Both the position numbers and the translations under genes were made by a program. 64,000 nucleotides of DNA from Paracoccaceae bacterium (GTDB lineage: Bacteria; Pseudomonadota; Alphaproteobacteria; Rhodobacterales; Rhodobacteraceae), in assembly GCA_030950185.1 (NCBI GenBank), contig JAUZRU010000009.1, positions 1 through 64,000 of the forward strand, given 5' to 3'. Within the stretch, counting starts at the first letter, position 1, and every line of letters starts with the position of its first letter. This document shows positions 62,679-64,000 of the stretch, piece after piece. A model generated the notes under the pieces. It did not search any database and was not told where the DNA came from. It saw only the letters and a program-made list of their open reading frames with translations.

Positions 62679-64000
62679 TCAGTCGTCATCCTTGCTCTTG
62701 AGTGCGGCGCCGAGAATGTCGCCCAGGCTGGCGCCCGAGTCGGACGAGCCGTATTGCTTGACGGCCTCTTTTTCTTCGGCGATCTCGCGGGCCTTGATCG
62801 ACAGGCCCAGACGGCGCGAGTTGCGGTCGATATTGGTGATGCGTGCATCCACCTTGTCGCCGACCGAGAAACGCTCGGGGCGTTGTTCGGAACGGTCGCG
62901 GGACAGATCAGAACGACGGATAAAGCTTTTCATGCCGTCATATTCGACCTCGATGCCGCCATCCTCGATCTTGGTGACCGTGACGGTGACAACATCGCCA
63001 CGCTTGACACCCGAGGTTGCCTCGGCAAAGGGATCGCCGTCCAGCGCCTTGATCGACAGGCTGATGCGCTCTTTCTCGACATCGACATCGGTGACCACGG
63101 CCTTGACGATATCGCCCTTGCGATAGTTTTCCATGGCTTCCTCGCCTGAACGGTTCCAGTCCAGGTCGGACAGGTGAACCATGCCGTCGATGCCGCCTTC
63201 GAGGCCGATGAACAGGCCGAACTCGGTGATGTTCTTGACTTCGCCTTCGACCTCGGTGCCCACGGGGAATGCCTTCTTGAAGTTTTCCCACGGGTTGCCC
63301 TGGGTCTGCTTCAGGCCAAGGCTGACACGGCGCTTGGCGGTGTCGATTTCCAGAACCATCACGTCAACCTCTTGCGAGGTGGAAACGATCTTGCCCGGAT
63401 GCACGTTCTTCTTGGTCCAGGACATTTCGGAAACGTGAACGAGGCCCTCGACACCCGGCTCCAGCTCGACAAATGCGCCATAGTCGGTGATGTTGGTCAC
63501 ACGGCCCTTGTGCACGGTGCCGATCTGGTACTTTTCCTCGACATGGGCCCAGGGATCTTCCTGCAGCTGCTTCATGCCCAGGCTGATACGGTGGGTTTCC
63601 TTGTTGATCTTGACGATCTGCACCTTGATGGTCTCGCCAATCGACACGATTTCCGAGGGGTGGTTGACACGGCGCCAGGCCATGTCGGTGACGTGCAGCA
63701 GGCCGTCCACACCACCCAGGTCGACGAATGCGCCATATTCGGTGATGTTCTTGACCACGCCTTCCACAACGTCGCCTTCGTTCAGCTTGCCGACGATCTC
63801 GGCGCGCTGCTCGGCGCGGCTTTCTTCCAGGATGGCGCGGCGGGAAACGACGATGTTGCCACGGCGGCGGTCCATTTTCAAAATCTGGAAGGGCTGCTTG
63901 ATACCCATCAGGGCAGACGCGTCACGCACGGGGCGCACATCGACCTGGCTGCCGGGCAGGAAGGCAACCGCTCCGCCCAGATCGACGGTAAACCCGCCCT
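62679..64000 (-). CDS. rpsA: 30S ribosomal protein S1 (N-terminus cut by window edge)
   Basis: Ribosomal protein S1, which binds mRNA leaders during initiation. The frame is open to the right edge, so 439 C-terminal residues plus a partial codon are visible; the start lies outside. It shows the end of one S1 repeat (GSQVDVRPVRD, RRRGNIVVSRR) and four further repeats beginning about GDVVEGVVKNITEYGAFVDL, GTVHKGRVTNITDYGAFVEL, GTEVEGEVKNITEFGLFIGL and GDVVTVTVTKIEDGGIEVEY. It ends with KAREIAEEKEAVKQYGSS and an acidic tail. An internal Met at 63938 is not the start. Confidence 0.97.
   Translation of the reverse strand, partial: GGFTVDLGGAVAFLPGSQVDVRPVRDASALMGIKQPFQILKMDRRRGNIVVSRRAILEESRAEQRAEIVGKLNEGDVVEGVVKNITEYGAFVDLGGVDGLLHVTDMAWRRVNHPSEIVSIGETIKVQIVKINKETHRISLGMKQLQEDPWAHVEEKYQIGTVHKGRVTNITDYGAFVELEPGVEGLVHVSEMSWTKKNVHPGKIVSTSQEVDVMVLEIDTAKRRVSLGLKQTQGNPWENFKKAFPVGTEVEGEVKNITEFGLFIGLEGGIDGMVHLSDLDWNRSGEEAMENYRKGDIVKAVVTDVDVEKERISLSIKALDGDPFAEATSGVKRGDVVTVTVTKIEDGGIEVEYDGMKSFIRRSDLSRDRSEQRPERFSVGDKVDARITNIDRNSRRLGLSIKAREIAEEKEAVKQYGSSDSGASLGDILGAALKSKDDD

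Noticed and set aside
62679-63938. Start of ribosomal protein S1 at the internal Met (63938)
   Set aside because: Sequence to the window edge continues an S1 repeat in frame, so the gene begins beyond 64000.

Overview
The window reads as chromosomal DNA of a GC-rich alphaproteobacterium, most likely Rhodobacterales (roseobacter/Paracoccaceae). Evidence: protein-level character throughout; the order rpsA-ihfB-lapA-trpF-trpB at the right edge; a complete propionate-to-succinyl-CoA gene set with small unknown genes between pccB and pccA; an orphan Flp pilin; short GFA, DUF4174 and DUF2158 proteins typical of that group. There are no rRNA or tRNA genes, insertion sequences, prophage genes or CRISPR arrays that I can see. 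Genes are packed tightly, with many 1-4 base ATGA/GTGA overlaps.

Left part (1-26.7 kb): UDP-galactopyranose mutase (cut by the edge) lies downstream of a complete dTDP-L-rhamnose operon (rmlC-B-D-A). Next come an ATC-hydrolase-like protein, RluA and a GFA protein, then a two-gene module A (secreted glycine-rich protein plus two-helix membrane LuxR protein). After it come an imuB without imuA, yaaA, recQ, rsmD, a ferredoxin-reductase-like flavoprotein, a peroxiredoxin, a pterin dehydratase and a FemAB/GNAT protein. A nucleoside salvage operon (amidohydrolase, purine nucleoside phosphorylase, SDR) is followed by a cupin, a class V aminotransferase with a divergent Lrp regulator, and a four-gene phosphorelay: periplasmic SUOX-fold protein, membrane kinase with degenerate ATPase and pseudo-receiver, soluble kinase-REC-Hpt, and LuxO-like sigma-54 activator.

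Middle part (26.8-44.3 kb): propionate metabolism. PrpE activates propionate, PccA/PccB carboxylate propionyl-CoA, methylmalonyl-CoA mutase makes succinyl-CoA, and the malic enzyme can return C4 acids to pyruvate. A methylmalonyl-CoA epimerase is not in the window. Between pccB and pccA sit five small unknown or membrane genes and a doubtful sixth. NhaA, a sulfotransferase-like protein, a DUF4174 protein and an SLC13/RCK transporter are interspersed.

Right part (44.4-64 kb): yebC, a DMT exporter, a stand-alone receiver protein, an orphan flp, and a quaternary-amine ABC transporter (SBP-permease-ATPase). These are followed by a PPP-type phosphatase, a LysR gene, a quinone oxidoreductase carrying a large in-frame internal deletion, hemF, a nitrilase, a beta-propeller/cytochrome c fusion, a second DMT protein, ogt and a DUF2158 protein. 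Module B, a diverged second copy of module A in the same gene order, comes next. The trpB-trpF-lapA-ihfB-rpsA block ends the window, with rpsA cut by the edge.

The best candidates for something undescribed are the paired modules A and B, which share a similar element upstream, and the phosphorelay built around a degenerate kinase and a SUOX-fold periplasmic protein.
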